Shown here: positions 11,535-24,301 of the stretch, one piece after another | Numbering within the stretch: the first letter of the stretch is position 1 | Layout of the letters: the number at the start of each line of letters is the position of its first letter | Source of the DNA: Melieria omissa | Lineage: Eukaryota; Arthropoda; Insecta; Diptera; Ulidiidae | Direction: 5' to 3' | Assembly (NCBI GenBank): GCA_963971225.1 | Contig: OZ020267.1 | Coordinates: forward strand, 54,825,590-54,889,589 | DNA: 64,000 nucleotides | Notes under the pieces: generated by a model | Database searches by the model: none | Told to the model about the DNA's origin: nothing | The model's input: only the letters and a program-made list of their open reading frames with translations | Made by a program: the position numbers and the translations under genes

Positions 11535-12889
11535 TCAAACATACAAACAAAACGACTCTGAATGTTGAGAGTTCGATTGTTTTACACTCAAATATTTGCT
11601 TTATTAAAAATGCAAATATTTTATAAAGAGTTTAGTTTAATTAATTGCTCATAAAAACCTTCTTTCTATCAATTAAAAACATCAATTAACCCAGATATGT
11701 CAAAGCTACACCCACATTTCTGGGTATCGGTTATCAAATTTAAAGTTCAGTTGCCGCAGCACCTTTAAACAGCTGCACTACGTGTGGGCTTCTTCGAATC
11801 GTCTATACTCAAATACATATATACGATATATGTGTATATGATTATTGAATATCGCATGTTCACCTACAGCGTATTGATTCTCTTTGAAAACTTTGTCATT
11901 ATGATTTTGTTCAATGTAATTTTTTATGGTTTCCATTCCAGTTACTTAAATTTAATTACCTACAAAATAAACATTGTGGTCTTGCAACTAACAACAATGC
12001 TGCACACATAAAATCTAGAAAGATTCACAAAGAATCAAATTTTCGGCGAAAGCCTCAATTAATTAATTGTCTAAGTTCATTGAATTTAATTTTATAAAAT
12101 TAAATTATGTGATCAAAGCCTCTGAATTATTTGATACATTTGATATTTTAATAATAAGTATCTTAATATCAGTAAAAACATGATTATTCAAGTATTTATG
12201 AATTGCGGCAGAAGAAGCAATGATTGGAATCAAAGTCGCATCATGAATTGAATAATTTTGCTGAAAACATCGAAAGCGAAATCTGCAAAAGGCAAATTGT
12301 GTGCAACATTCAAGGCGTTTGTAAATATTCCTGTACTCTATGTATGTATGTATTTACTTATGTACTGTACTGAGTGTATCTACTTACGCATTGTGTCTGT
12401 GGCCATTGAATATTTGACTTTGAATGCTACGGACTACTTCAAGTTCCTGGAAAATAATATTGAATCGCTCTTTTGTCCTTTCAAATGGCGCGACGGAGAT
12501 TTGTGTGATGATGGCCCCATGCCGAACAAAGGTCGCGTGGAGTGAACCTGTTAGGAAATTACTTTCATTTCGAGTATCGTGCAATCAAGCGACGCTTATA
12601 AACACTTAAGCTTTATGCGTTGGTAGGGAATTTCACTGTTGAGTGAGATTGAGTGCATCAGGTGGCAGCGTTTGGGACTTGAAATTGCTGCGATACGAAA
12701 AGACGCAGCAATATTGTGAAATACTTCTAGTTAGTATTAAATTCAAATAAAACGACTATTGAAATGAAATTTGCCACAGATTTCAATTTTGACTGCAACT
12801 AAGAACTGGTGTTTGAGCAGCGTTGCCATATTTTATGAAATGCAAAACGGTTCGTATTAACTCTTTCGCTTCATAGACATGAATTATAT
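11535..12889. other. Non-coding AT-rich stretch
   Basis: No coding, RNA or element signature was recognised. The longest frames (about 95 codons at 12258-12545 and overlapping ones on the other strand) lack any domain and are probably chance. Confidence 0.5.
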
Positions 12890-12893
12890 TTAA

Positions 12894-13761
12894 CTCTTCT
12901 GTCAGTGCCAAACATTTCTGCCTATCATCAATTCAAAGGTACCCGGGTACCTTCATACAATTTCTATGAAAAAAATGAAAATAATACCGCAATAATTTCA
13001 AAAATTGTTGTTGGACTTCACAATAAAGCTTATTTATTAATAATTCAAGTTAAAAACATTAAACAGGGAGGGTTTGAACCATAAATACTCCTTTGTCTTA
13101 TCCCCTCAAGATATTCTCCATGGTCTCTGTTTGTCTTTGTGGCATCTAATTTATGTTTGCTGCAAGTAATACATGTTGTCAAGCTGCAAATAATTAGCTT
13201 ATTACCCACAACTAACCACCTTTTCGTACCACGCTTAGTAATGAAATGGGTCAACATTTTAGTCATTTGAACGTTTACTGGCCTTTGTGCTATTGTAAAT
13301 GATTGATTGATTGATTGGTTTCGGGTTGTCACCTGACACTGCTTTGCCACCACAGCTTTATTGTTCTTTGGAAGGTAAAACTGTAAAGTTGTTGTTGCTG
13401 TAAAACCTAATAATAATGACTTTATGGGTCGAGGTTTATTTTTTAACACCAAAGTGAACGAACAGGTATTCCCCAAGTGCCTCAGAAGTGAAAAGGTTAT
13501 CTGATGCAAGATTGCGGTCAAAACCTTCAAAGCTGTGAATGGAAATTTTACTTTTGTTCCTACTTCTTTTGATCCTACGTGGATAATTGGCTACTTTTCA
13601 AAGTAAAATTTTCTTTTCAAACGGTTTAACATCTTAGAGCCACACGCCCGTGAAGTCGAAGCTTCGGTCGGATGTACTGAATACTAATTACATTCCAAAC
13701 AGTATTGTTTTAGTATATTTTGTATGAAGTTACCCGGGTTCCCTCGTATAGAATGAAGCGG
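12894..13761 (-). mobile_element. Decayed piggyBac-family element (copy B)
   Basis: The left end is TTAA (12890-12893) followed by CTCTTCTGTCAGTGCC. The first 100 or so bases resemble, at roughly 80 percent, the reverse complement of the right end of the piggyBac element at 42.8-43.5 kb, including the shared GTACCTTCATACAATTT-type stretch. The right end, around 13735-13761, is diverged (ACCCGGGTTCCCTCGTATAG) and its TTAA is lost. Inside is a minus-strand transposase C-terminal remnant, which supports the family call. Confidence 0.72.
13045..13530 (-). pseudogene. piggyBac-like transposase C-terminal remnant
   Basis: A 161-codon open frame with pieces reminiscent of piggyBac transposases: LPKNNKAVV resembles the family's VPKKNKAV phrase, and VQMTKMLTHFITKRGTKRWLVV resembles the VDQMxxxYxxKRxTRRWPxxxF block that follows the last catalytic Asp. 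The expected VDQM Asp is altered and the N-terminal two thirds are absent. There is no proper ATG start and the C-terminal Cys-rich domain is not clear. It is part of copy B and not functional. The call rests on remembered family motifs and its place between piggyBac-like ends. Confidence 0.6.
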
Positions 13762-14992
13762 TAGTGTTCAAAAAACGGTTTCAAACGTTATATTGAAAAG
13801 AGCAAAACAGATCATTTCTGATCTCTGTGCAATATCTCCATTCGAAATCAATCAATCAATCAATCATATCCTACAAAAGACTTCTTTCTATTAATTGCAT
13901 TTTAAATTGAATACTAAAAATATCAGCACAACGTTTCTTGGCCGAAAGTAGGAAATTTTTGTCTCAAAAATTCAGAAGACACTTAAGTATCTTCGTATTG
14001 ACAGAAGATTTAAACTGTCAATGACACGGATTACTTTCTTTGTCTACTAAATTCAATGTGCCAGGCAGAATTTTATATCAAGCATACATTTCATTAAAAC
14101 TGAATTTACGCATTAATAATGAAATGAAAATAAAACTCAAACCCAAGTTGGGCTGTGTTGAACTTTTCATTAAAACTGATACAAAACATTAAAACAAAAA
14201 TGACACAATGCTGTCAGAAAAGGGCAAACTGCTAAATAAAAGCGCACTCAAAGCGGATGGGCCAAGTTTTATAACATCAACAACAACAACAACAACAACG
14301 AGCAGCGCACCGAGTCAAATAAATAATCATAAAACACCAACTCTTGGGCTTTGTTTGGCGGTTGTAACGGACGCTTTGTCTGGTTTTTGTATCGTAGAAA
14401 CCCATCAAAACACTTTTGGTGATTTTCACTCAAACTGAACGTGTCATTTGCTATGCGGGTGGGTGTTGGTTTTTGTTTAGCCCGAACAACAGCGTTCGAC
14501 TATAATTCAAATGGATTTTCTCAAAAAGAAAACCAAAAAAAATTGAAAGCAAAATGTGTTGTTGCTGTAGGATGGCATTGTTTTTGACACATAATTTTCA
14601 CTGCATCCCTTTGACACTGTGAAAGTGTGAGTGATATTAAATCAATCAAGCATCAATTGCAAAAATGTTCCAGTGTTGGAAAGCGAACGTAGGTCATTAT
14701 TCGGAGCTCCCAACGACGAGGAGCTGTTAAGCATTCAATTCCCCGCCATGCGCAGAGAACCGTCCGGTCGTTGCGCTTAAATTTCGAAGACCTTTAATTT
14801 CTCGCACACACACGCATACACACACAAATAAGTATATGTAAGTAAAATTGAAATTAAATTGTTTTCCTTTCAGAAACGCCTCTTCGTGATTCAATCGAAT
14901 TTGTGCGACAAACCGTTGTAAAACAAATTAAACAGACTGGAACAAAACAAGGCAAACCTCAAATGTGCCTCGGTCGGACGAACATGCATGTA

Positions 14993-15017
14993 TGTGTGTG
15001 TGTGTGTGTGTGTGTGT
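14993..15017. repeat. (TG)12 microsatellite
   Basis: Uninterrupted TG dinucleotides within an AT-rich region. Confidence 0.95.
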
Positions 15018-16101
15018 ATTAGTAAAAGGCTTTTCCGGCGATGCGACGTGTTTAATATGTGTGATGCGTCAGTTGAGAGTGATTATTTTTTCTCATTTGG
15101 AAGTGATCAAAGTGCTTTGAGTTTTCTTGCTACGTCAATGAAAGAAAGTAAACGTCGATTTGTTGCAAAATTAGAACCATTTAGACACTTCAAAGGGCAT
15201 TTAACCGCAGACTTCATTCAATGATGACTGCCTGCTGGTTGCAATGCCAAAAACATTCGATTGTCAATCGAAATTAAAAATTCCTCGAAATTGCATTAAA
15301 ATTAGTTTGAAATAAATGATAATCACTAATGTTGCAGCAGTCAATTGAGCAATTGAGATATTTACGTAACATTTGACAACGATGATCTGAAGTAATCAAA
15401 AATGTTTGAAAGTAAATCAGAATCGTTGAAGCATTCAATTCTGTGAAGTAGATAAAAATATAAAAAAAATTGCAATATTTTAATGTAATTTTTTTTCGTT
15501 CGTTAGTTTTCGGGCACATAAACTGGCCAACTGGAAGATCTAACAATCACAATAGAACAAAAACCATATTAATTTTTGTTACATCTATCAAAAAGTGTCT
15601 TCAACAATATTTTGCATATTTTCTCATAAATTCCCTGTTGGCTTTGCTTCGCTTCTTTGCCATTTTTAATTTGTTCTTGTATACAACAAACAACAATTGT
15701 GTCGTGTCATAACTGTAAAGTCCCAGGGTATGCGAAATCTGCAGGAAATTCAAACAAAGCCGTTCGCACAAACTCATAAACCCAACGAAGCCGAGCGGCA
15801 ACACAAGACCCGAACTGAGCTCGAAATGGAGGAAAGAATTGCATTGCACCTTTGGTGCCTATGGCAGAAATACATATATCAGAATTATGCTCAAGTATTT
15901 GTATTTGTCAAACACATCGGCTTTAATATCTGTGCTGTACGATTCCGGTAATAAATTCAATGCCGATTTGGTCGTAGCTCGTAGTTTGGCCATTTGTGCC
16001 TGCGGGCATGTTTGGGGTATTTGTTGAGTTTATTCCATTTAGTCGATGTCTTTTGACCTTTGCGAAAGCATTATGCCATTCCCTGCCGCACTGCTTCATG
16101 G

Positions 16102-16124
16102 TGATGATGATGACGATGATGATG
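16102..16124. repeat. (GAT)n microsatellite, one interruption
   Basis: Seven to eight GAT-type triplets with one GAC variant. Confidence 0.9.
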
Positions 16125-16655
16125 GACAGTTGGGTGCGCTGCATACCAATGAAAACTTCCTAAATAAACGTTTTGTGTTGGATAAAAGCCGAACAGCTGT
16201 CACATTGTCACACCTGAGTCATGTGATTCCTCTGAATTATTACATTCTTCAGCATACGTATTTGTAAAATGGTTCATGTCGCATAAAAAGACCTTGACAT
16301 ATTTATATATTTCTTTAAATGGTAGTTGATTGTTGACATACCTCATCTGTACTTCATTGGATTGTTTAAAATTCACTATTGAAGAAAGTAGGTCAAGCAG
16401 CACACAATGGTTTAAATTTTCTTCTAGTAAAATAAAATCGATTTGCGGTGATTCTCGACTCCACAAGCTCGGCTCACTCAAGCATAATAATGTAATTTGT
16501 GTTTTATCAGGTGTACAACTTTGCTTCCGCCGTTTTCCGATAGGTGGCTGTACCGGCTGAGGCTGGTTGAAATACATAGATGGTAATGCCTTTAAAGTGA
16601 GTGTGGACAGTGCCAGTGACAGTTGTTCTTGTTTTCGTATTATTCACGCTCGAAA

Positions 16656-17505
16656 ATGTCCGTTTATGTGCCCAATTCTCGCCATTTGCGGGAAGTTTTA
16701 CTTTTCTGTTACAATTCGAAAAAAATGCAGCTGAAGCGCATCGAATGCTCTCAGAAACTTACGGTGATGCTGCTCTGAGTAAAAGAACGTGTCGGGAGTG
16801 GTTTCAACGTTTTAAAAATGGAAGAGCGACATGACAAAGTCATCCTCCAACACGACAATGCTCGGCCTCACGTCGCAAAAGTGGTCAAAAAGTACCTGGA
16901 AACGCTGAAATGGGAAGTCTTGCCCCACCCGCCGTATTCCCCAGATGTCGCCCCTTCTGACTTCCACCTATTCCGTTCGATGGCACACGGCCTGGCAGAT
17001 CAACATTTTCAATCCTTCGAAGAATTGGAAAAATGGATTGCTTCATGGATAGCGTCAAAAGAGGGGGGCTACTGTGTAATGCGATGCGAAAGTGAAAGCG
17101 ATGCGAAAGTGAGTTGCGATGCGAAAGTCAATCGGTACTCTGTATCGCTTTCGCATCATTGAAAAACGGCCCTTATTTTGTTTCGAGAGTAAGTTGGCAT
17201 TACTAGCGTCGAGTGTCATAAAATTCAAACAAAATAAAAAAAAAGTAAACAATCGCATTTTTTTGAAACTTAAAATCGAAATACGCAGTGCTACAAATGC
17301 GAAAGGGGAAAATCGAAATGCGAAAGTAGAAAATTTCAATGCGATTGTCGGGTTTCAGAGTACTAAGTGTGCGAATGCGATAAATTTTATGTTCGCATCG
17401 CATTAGAGAGTAGCCCCCGAGGACTCCTTTTTTCGAGCCGGGATCCGAAAATTGCCGGAAAGATGGGAGAAAGTTGTCGCTAGCGACGGACAATACTTTG
17501 AATAA
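16656..17505 (+). pseudogene. mariner transposase, central deletion plus insertion
   Basis: The ATG at 16656 starts MSVYVPNSRHLREVLLFCYN. The frame then shifts by one at an A7 run, and the family-like frame continues KNAAEAHRMLSETYGDAAL up to RFKNG. There, near 16816-16822, it joins directly to ERHDKVILQHDNARPHVAK. A family member normally has roughly 185-190 residues between these points, so the first catalytic Asp and much of the DNA-binding region are gone. The second (QHDN) and third (SPDVAPSDF) Asp remain. The C-terminus breaks at WIASKE, where the MITE sits, and resumes at EDSFFRAGIRKLPERWEKVV, ending at TAA 17503-17505. It is certainly non-functional. Confidence 0.9.
17064..17418. mobile_element. 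355-bp MITE nested in the mariner
   Basis: The ends are inverted: GGGGGCTACTGTGTAATGCG on the left and, as complement, GGGGGCTACTCTCTAATGCG on the right, continuing to ATGCGAA. The target codons TCAAAAGAGGACTCC are split with GAG repeated on both sides (17061-17063 and 17419-17421), so the duplication is 3 bp, or 4 bp (GAGG) if one G is reassigned. Inside, ATGCGAAAG-type words recur many times in both orientations, a subterminal-repeat pattern. No coding capacity was seen and I do not recognise the superfamily. Confidence 0.85.
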
Positions 17506-17582
17506 TACATCTGTAAGCACTTTTTCGCAATAAAGCTTTTAATTTTGGAAAAAACGGCGGAAGCAAAGTTGTACACCTGATA

Positions 17583-20500
17583 CAATAAACTAAAGCAAAG
17601 CAAATATTCGGATACAATTTGGTTTTCATTTTCATTTGTGATCCGTATTGTCTTTTTAAGTTAAAATTACTTATGGCAGCAATTTAGCAGGTAGGATATT
17701 AGTTGGGTAATATCTCATTCCTCTCAAATTATTTGGCGGAATATACATTCGCATCGAAATAATAGCAAAAATGTACCATAGCCATTTTCATCACTTTTCA
17801 TACCTTTTCCTTAGAAAATTAGGGGCCTTTTTTGTTAGGAAATTACGATCAAAAATATTGAAAAAGTGGAGGAAAAACTAAAAAAATGACATGGTACCTA
17901 TATCTCAATAACTAGAGCTGCTAGAAAAAATCTGAGGGTAGATTCGAAATCAGCGCACCCAAATTAGTAAGAAACAGTAGAAAAACTCCATGCAACAGAA
18001 AAAAGTGTTTTTTTGTTGTCCTGTGTTACAAATTGTCCCGATTCGAAATATAAAAATATGAATAACTTTTGAGAAGGAGCAGGTAGGATTTCAATTCGAA
18101 CGGAGTTTGCACCTATAATCATCAACAAATACAACCCATTTTTGTGCTACCTATCGATGCTTCCTGCCTACCGTGTCTAATTGAGTTCGTATGAAAACAA
18201 TTAACCCTGTCCGACATGAAAATGAACGGGTTCAGGTAACTGTGTGTCGGAAAGAGTTGATTGATTTCACAAAAAGCACAAAATACTCCATGGTGGGTTG
18301 GCTGGAATCTTTCAAAATTTGACCGAGAGATCGATAAAAAACAAGAGAATATGTCTCAAAAACCGGAATGCACGGCTACTCTGTGCTGACTAAACTTTGG
18401 TCAAGTGACAAACATCTTTTACAAAAATTGCAAGGACAAGGAAAGAAAGCATGGGTCCTGCATCTTTTTTGTTCGTCACATATCACATTCCCCAGAAATG
18501 CAAAAAAACAAATGAGTTTCTGACACACCTACATATAACATCGTCAACATCACAACGTGCCTAGCTGTTCGAAATTAGCTCTTTGAAATATCTACGAGTC
18601 ATCACTGTGCGTCGTTTGAAATATAAATGAGGTTATAATCCCCAGTTTCAAGTCTGTTGAAATCAGCCAAAAACATTCGCATTCGTATGGATTATTATAA
18701 CACCGACTGGCAACGTTAGAAAACTTTATCAGATACCACTAGGGACCCAACAGAGTCTAAGCGTGACCGATCTCCCGAACTCTCGGTTCCGTAACGAATC
18801 AAATTTAAACTCCATTTGCTGCACTTTGCATTAAAGGCATTGTCGCTTTCTACCTAATTTGTTCTTTATTTGCTTTTCATTTTAGTTTCCGTACTTTTTC
18901 GTCTATATTATGTTTCCTAAATTGAATTGTAACTGACCAAATTTATGACTGTCAAAACTCTACACATGATTATGAAAACATCAACAATTCAACAACAAAT
19001 TGGTAACCCCATCTCGAATTCATATCCCTCGTCCATATTACTCATATTATTTTCATTGCTCTTAGTGCTCCTTCGTTGAAAAGGAAAATACAATACATAC
19101 ATACAAACAATTGTTGTGCTGCGTTTAAATAATTTTGTACATTTCCTTTGCTGCTTCCTTTTCCCACATCGGCTTATTGTGTTATAAATTTTGTTTGTTT
19201 CGTTTCTTAAACCCTCATATTTTATTCCTTTTTCCTTTTTAGAAATCGAGTTTAGTAGAAAAAAGTCGACAAAATTGTATCCTTAATTATTTAAGAACAG
19301 CTGACTGGGGCACATTTTTGCAACAACACCGTTGATTGTAATTATTTAAATGCGCTTTTAATTAAGATGAACGCAAAGCCCAGAGGAAAATTAATATGAG
19401 GAAAGTTAGCAACGGTTCGAAAAAACCGTTGGTAAAAAATACGAGAGTTGTGCTGACATTGTGTTGTGTGTTGTGTGTATGTGTGTGGGTGTATGGGTTG
19501 CATGACTCGATGGATTGGATTGGATTGGATTGTAGCCATTCATGACAGCCAACTATAACAAAATAATGGAATTAAAAAAGCGAAAAATGTAAAAAGTAAA
19601 TGCAGCACTTGGTGAAACAATAAATTGTCTGCGTCTGGATGATTAATTTCAATTAATTTTTAAATTAATTAGTGTGGAGCAAAGAACACGAATGAGTTTA
19701 TGTTGCGCGTTTTAATTTGTCTCTCGGTGCCGCTAATTGTTTGTTTATACTCTGAACTAATCATTTAATTTGATGAGAGCTTCTCATGTTCCACCTTACA
19801 CACACTTAGGTAATGTTAAAATAAAACGAAATAAACACATGGCGGAAGCACTAAGTCGTGTGCAGGTTTCCCGGTCATAATTCGCAAATTTGCGCAATTT
19901 GTCATTCGTCACAAGAAGCACGACAACACTGGCTGTTGGCTGGTGGACGGGAGTTGAGCTGCGCTGCAAACAAACACAAAACAAACAACATAAAAGAAAT
20001 CCCACACGCACCCAACACACATGACAAGCGAAGGGGAATTGAAAAGAAAAAGCAGCAACAACAATAACGCTCAAACAAATTGCCAACGAGACGAAAATAA
20101 AACACACGCGTGTAATTTATACGCACTGTTGGTCCTTCGACTGCCACCGCCCCCCGGGCGCCCGTCTCACGACAGTTGTCTGCCGAGACGCCGCTTTGTC
20201 AAGCAGTTCTCGCCCACTTGGCTCCGCTTGCGGCTAAGTGGCTGCCAGAGTTGCAGGCATTCGTAGTCTCAAAGCCACGAATGCCAAAGTGTCTGCAGAT
20301 TTTTAAATGAGCCCGTAAATTTTATGCCCGCAGCGACCAGAGTTGCTTCTAATAGGATAAACGCAAAGCACGCTTAAGTTGGCGCAAAAAAGCCACTTGG
20401 AAATTAAGCAAAGGTACCACTGGGCTTTCTAGCAGCAGCAAAGTGTGGCCTTGAAGCGCGACAAGGCGCCGTGTTCACTTTTCACCTGCTATCGTTTTGC

Positions 20501-20590
20501 AACAACAATTTATTTCAAGTCGAAATATTTAATGCACAATAATTTGACTTAAGCAGTGATTAGTTTCATAGACGAAATTCAAAAAGTGTA
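17583..20590. other. Non-coding stretch with one dispersed-repeat match
   Basis: Positions 17755-17828 are about 85 percent identical to 55503-55574, which lies inside the fold-back element at 55.1-55.8 kb, so 17.7-18.2 kb may be a relic of that family. The rest is AT-rich with no recognised feature. A GGATT tract lies at about 19511-19530, and 20.1-20.5 kb is GC-richer, without a convincing exon. Confidence 0.5.
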
Positions 20591-21539
20591 TAGTCTCAGA
20601 ATTTAACGATTTTGATATCATTTGAAAGGTAAAACTCCAACTAAGAAAATTCCCAAAAATCTGTGCAAAAAATTATAATAATTAATGTGTGCTGTCCAAA
20701 GTCGCAATTTTTTTCACAAAAAAATTGAAACACCTGTTTTCTGTTATTTAGTCCATTGAGTACAAAAATCGCAAAAATTCATGGTCAAAAAGAAGTTGCT
20801 AAAACTTTCAGTGTATATTGAGATTTGATGTAGGCATTTTCGCTTTTAATGTTTTCAAAGCCGAAACTTCTACCTCACTTTAAATTAAAAATATTTTTCA
20901 AAATTAAAAACCTGAAAGTTGGCAAAACTTGGAGGAAAATATCTAAAAAAGAGGAAAATATCTAAAAAGTTTGTCAAAGTATGTTGCTGGATTTTTGTGT
21001 ATTTTAAGAAGCAATGTAAACAGATCCTCTAATATCTTCCGATCATAAAAAATAAGTCAATTTGAAAAGTGATCGTAAAAATACATGGTTAGAAAAAAGT
21101 TGCTAAAACTTTGAATATAGATTAAGAATTGATGTGGGCAATTTTGTTTTATCGTTGCTGAGGCTGAGGCTTTTACTTCACATTTAATTTAAAATATTTT
21201 TTAAAATCAAAACCTGAAAATTGTCAAAACTCCGAGGAAAATATCTAAAAAGTATGTGAAAGTGTACATATTCCTGATTATTTTGTATTTTAAGAAGCAT
21301 TCTTTCTTTCTCGAATAATGTTGTTACATCCTTCGATATCTTCCAGTCTCAGAAAATAGTGCAATTTGAAAAGTGGTCTAAACACCGATTTTTCGATAAA
21401 ATATAGTTTATTCGTCCCTAAAAGTATGCAATAAGCATGAAAAATTCAGCAAAACATACATCTATTATTATAATTTTTATTGCAAAACTAAAGGGTCCCG
21501 ATACCATTTCTGTTACTCTTTGCGATAATCAATGTTGAC
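20591..21539. repeat. Dispersed repeat family, copy 1 (two 306-bp internal units)
   Basis: Begins TAGTCTCAGAATTTAACG and ends near AATGTTGAC. It matches 29403-30469 along its whole length. Inside are two diverged tandem units of about 306 bp, each containing GTTGCTAAAACTTT and GAGGAAAATATCTAAAAA. No terminal repeats, target duplication or coding region was found, so the class is unknown. Confidence 0.8.
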
Positions 21540-22079
21540 GCAACTGATTAAATGTAAAATCTGAAAATTCAAAAAATGAGAAAAATTGCTAATTTAAGTT
21601 TGATTAACTTCAAAAATTTAAGAAAAACAAAATGGAGATTTCAATTCAGCAGACCATGCGTAAACAGAAGCCAAAGTGTGGAAGTGAAAAACAAATGCTA
21701 ACAGGTCTGAAAAATGTTTACGGCCCGTTACACCTACGCTAAAAATGCAACATTGGTAAACGTGTAGCGATTATGTGAAAGTACCAACCTGTCTCACGCC
21801 AAACCTAATCGAACTAATTTAAGTTTGCAGACTTGGCATGTTTTAAAGTTTGTCTCTTTGCTTAGTGGCTAACAGTGAAAGGCGTCAAACTGAACTTTCG
21901 GTTTTGGTGTCTTTTTTATGTCGCTTCAATGACAAATGGCAGCGAATGGAGTGCAAAATGCAAATAAATAATAATGAAAGTCGAAAAGGCTACTTTGTAT
22001 GCTAAATGTGATAGGATACAAAAACAAAATGTGTGACAGTGATGATTCTTTATGCTTACTATTGTAATTTTATACATAA
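21540..22079. other. Non-coding stretch
   Basis: Nothing recognised between the dispersed repeat and the Helitron. Confidence 0.5.
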
Positions 22080-24301
22080 CTAGCTGGGCCCGCGGCTTCG
22101 CACGCAAGCTCTCTTCTTTCACCCGATACAAATATTGAACATTGAACAGCATTGTTGACCCCGTCAGATTTTGATTTACAAAAAAAAAACATATGTCTAT
22201 TATCTCTGATGTCAAGTGGTTCTAACAACTGTGAAATCAAAAGGCCCTTTAAATCATGAGTTTTCACATTTACTCTAAACAAATTCTTAACCCTTAGATT
22301 ACCACGGTAGATTCCGATTTTCAAAAATATGAAAAACACATTTTAATTATTTCCCGATTGAAGTGCTTTTTGTCTAAGTTTGAAGTCAAGAGGACCAATA
22401 AATCGTGGTTCTCTATATAAACTGTTAACTTATTGTTGACCCATTTAGATTTTCATTTTCAAAAAAGTGAAAAATACGTGTCAAATTATTTCTTAATAAG
22501 AATACTTTCACAAAGTTTAAAGTCAGTGGGCCCGTTAATTCATTTTTTTTTAACCGCTCGTTGACTCCGTCCGATTTTAATATTCGGAAAAAATGAAAAA
22601 CACGTATCGAGTTATTTTACATTTGAAGTACTTTCACCAAGTTTGAAGTCAAAAGGCTAAAAAAAAAATTGTTTTTCCATACATACTTTTAACCCGTCGC
22701 TGATCCGGTTAGATTTAGATTTTGAAAATAATGAGAAACGCGTGTACATTTTTTTTATTTCAAGTATTTTTACAATTTTTGAAGTCAATAGGCCTATCGG
22801 TTCATGTCTTTTTTCGAGTCTACCCTTAAACAAATCTTAACCCAATAATGGGATGAATTTTGATTTTCGAAAAATTATAAAACACGTGTCGAATTATTTT
22901 TGGTTTAGAGTATTTTCAGGAAGTTCGAAATCAATATGTCTCTTAAATCACTTTTCTTCATACAACACCTTAAAACATGTTTTGCCTCTTAATACCCCGA
23001 ATTTCGAAAAATCACGTCTTAGCGGAGGTTCATTTTTCACTGATGTGTGTGTACTGCATAACTGTTGGATCATAAAAAATGTGCTATGCCCCTTGACCGA
23101 CGCCGATCAAATCTCATTAGTAGAATGACACATCTATGAAACGACGGTACACAAAATTTCAATGCTGTGCGGCTTACAACTCCGAAACTATTCCATTTAA
23201 AATATTTCAGTTGTATGAGCGATGCCACACCCCCTTGTTCAATACCAACCCCATTCCCTCTATCGAAAGATATGATTCAATGGTAGGTTCATACCAAGTT
23301 TCATTGATGTACGACTTACAGTTCTGCTGCATAAAAGATTTGCCACGCCCCTTGTTCAACGCCCATACAATTTTAACAGTAGAATGGCACTTCTATGGGA
23401 CCATGGCATCTTCAATTTCAATACTGTGGGGCTTACGATTCCGAAGCTATTCCATATAAAAGATTTAAGTTGTATGTGCGGTGCCACGCCCCCTTGGTAA
23501 ATACCCGCCCCATTCCCTCTGTGAAAAGATATGAATAAATGGTAAATTCGTACAAAGTTTCATTGATGTGCGAGAAACAGTTACAAAATTATGCGAATAG
23601 TTTGGGTCAAACAATTGTGCCACGCCCCTTGTCCAAAGCCAATAAAATTTTAACAGTAGAATAACACATCTATGAGGTGACGGTACACTAACTTTCAATG
23701 CTGTGCGACTTACAATGGCGCAGATATTCCACTCAAAATAATTGAATTGTATGGGCGGTGCCACGCCCCCTTGTTAAATACCCGCCCCATTCCCTCTGCC
23801 GAAAGATATGATTAAATGGTATGTTCATACCAAGTTTCATGGATGTACGACTTACAGTTCTGCTGCATTAAAAATGTGCCACGCCCCTTGTCAACGCCCA
23901 TACAATTTTAACAGTAGAATAACATTTCTATGGGACGATGTCATACCAAATTTCAATGCTGTGCGATTTACAATTCCGAAGCTATTCCATTTAGAAGATT
24001 TGAGTTGTATGGGCGGTGCCACACCCCCTTGTCCAATACCCACCCCATTCCGTCGGTCGAAGGACATGATTAAATAGTAAGTGTGAACTAAATTGAATTG
24101 ATGTGTGACTTATGGTTCCAAAGTTATTGTCTAAAAATGTATTCTGGTGGCGCCACGCCCCGTTTTCCCGACTTTTCTTTTTTTATAAACCTTCACGTAA
24201 CAATTTCGAACAAACCCGCCGAAGGAAGTATCCAAGTTGGTCCAGCCGTTCTCGAGTGATACGCAGTCGAATGGACCACGATTCATTTTTATATATATAG
24301 A
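22080..24301 (-). mobile_element. 2.2-kb non-autonomous Helitron built of internal tandem repeats
   Basis: On the minus strand it starts TCTATATATATAAAAATGAA (from 24301) and ends GAAGCCGCGGGCCCAGCTAG (at 22080). The base before is A and the base after is T, as Helitrons require. No Rep/helicase coding region is present. From about 22290 to 22960 there are roughly six diverged units of about 115 bp with AAAAACACGT and AAGTTTGAAGTCAA phrases. From about 23040 to 24110 there are roughly three units of about 300 bp containing GCCACGCCCC and AACAGTAGAAT. Open frames inside these repeats are by-products of the repeat unit. Confidence 0.82.

Larger units (their letters stand above)
13762..16504. 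other. Non-coding stretch with several microsatellites
   Basis: Holds AATC repeats (about 13848-13864), a CAA tract (14278-14299), a TG tract (14993-15017) and a GAT tract (16102-16124). Frames up to 125 codons exist near 16.2-16.6 kb but show no domain. No element ends were found. Confidence 0.55.
16507..17580 (+). mobile_element. Internally deleted mariner interrupted by a MITE
   Basis: Perfect 30-bp terminal inverted repeats lie at 16507-16536 and 17551-17580 and begin TCAGGTGTACAACTTTGC. TA flanks each end (16505-16506 and 17581-17582). The transposase has lost its centre and is split by a 355-bp insertion. The end sequence and protein pieces differ from the irritans-type element at 3.1 kb and resemble the mauritiana/mellifera side of the mariner family. 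Exact ends imply it can still be recognised by a transposase in trans. Confidence 0.93.

Noticed and set aside
12300..12600. Overlapping 60-95-codon frames on both strands
   Set aside because: No domain, no splice context, and mutual overlap. Treated as chance.
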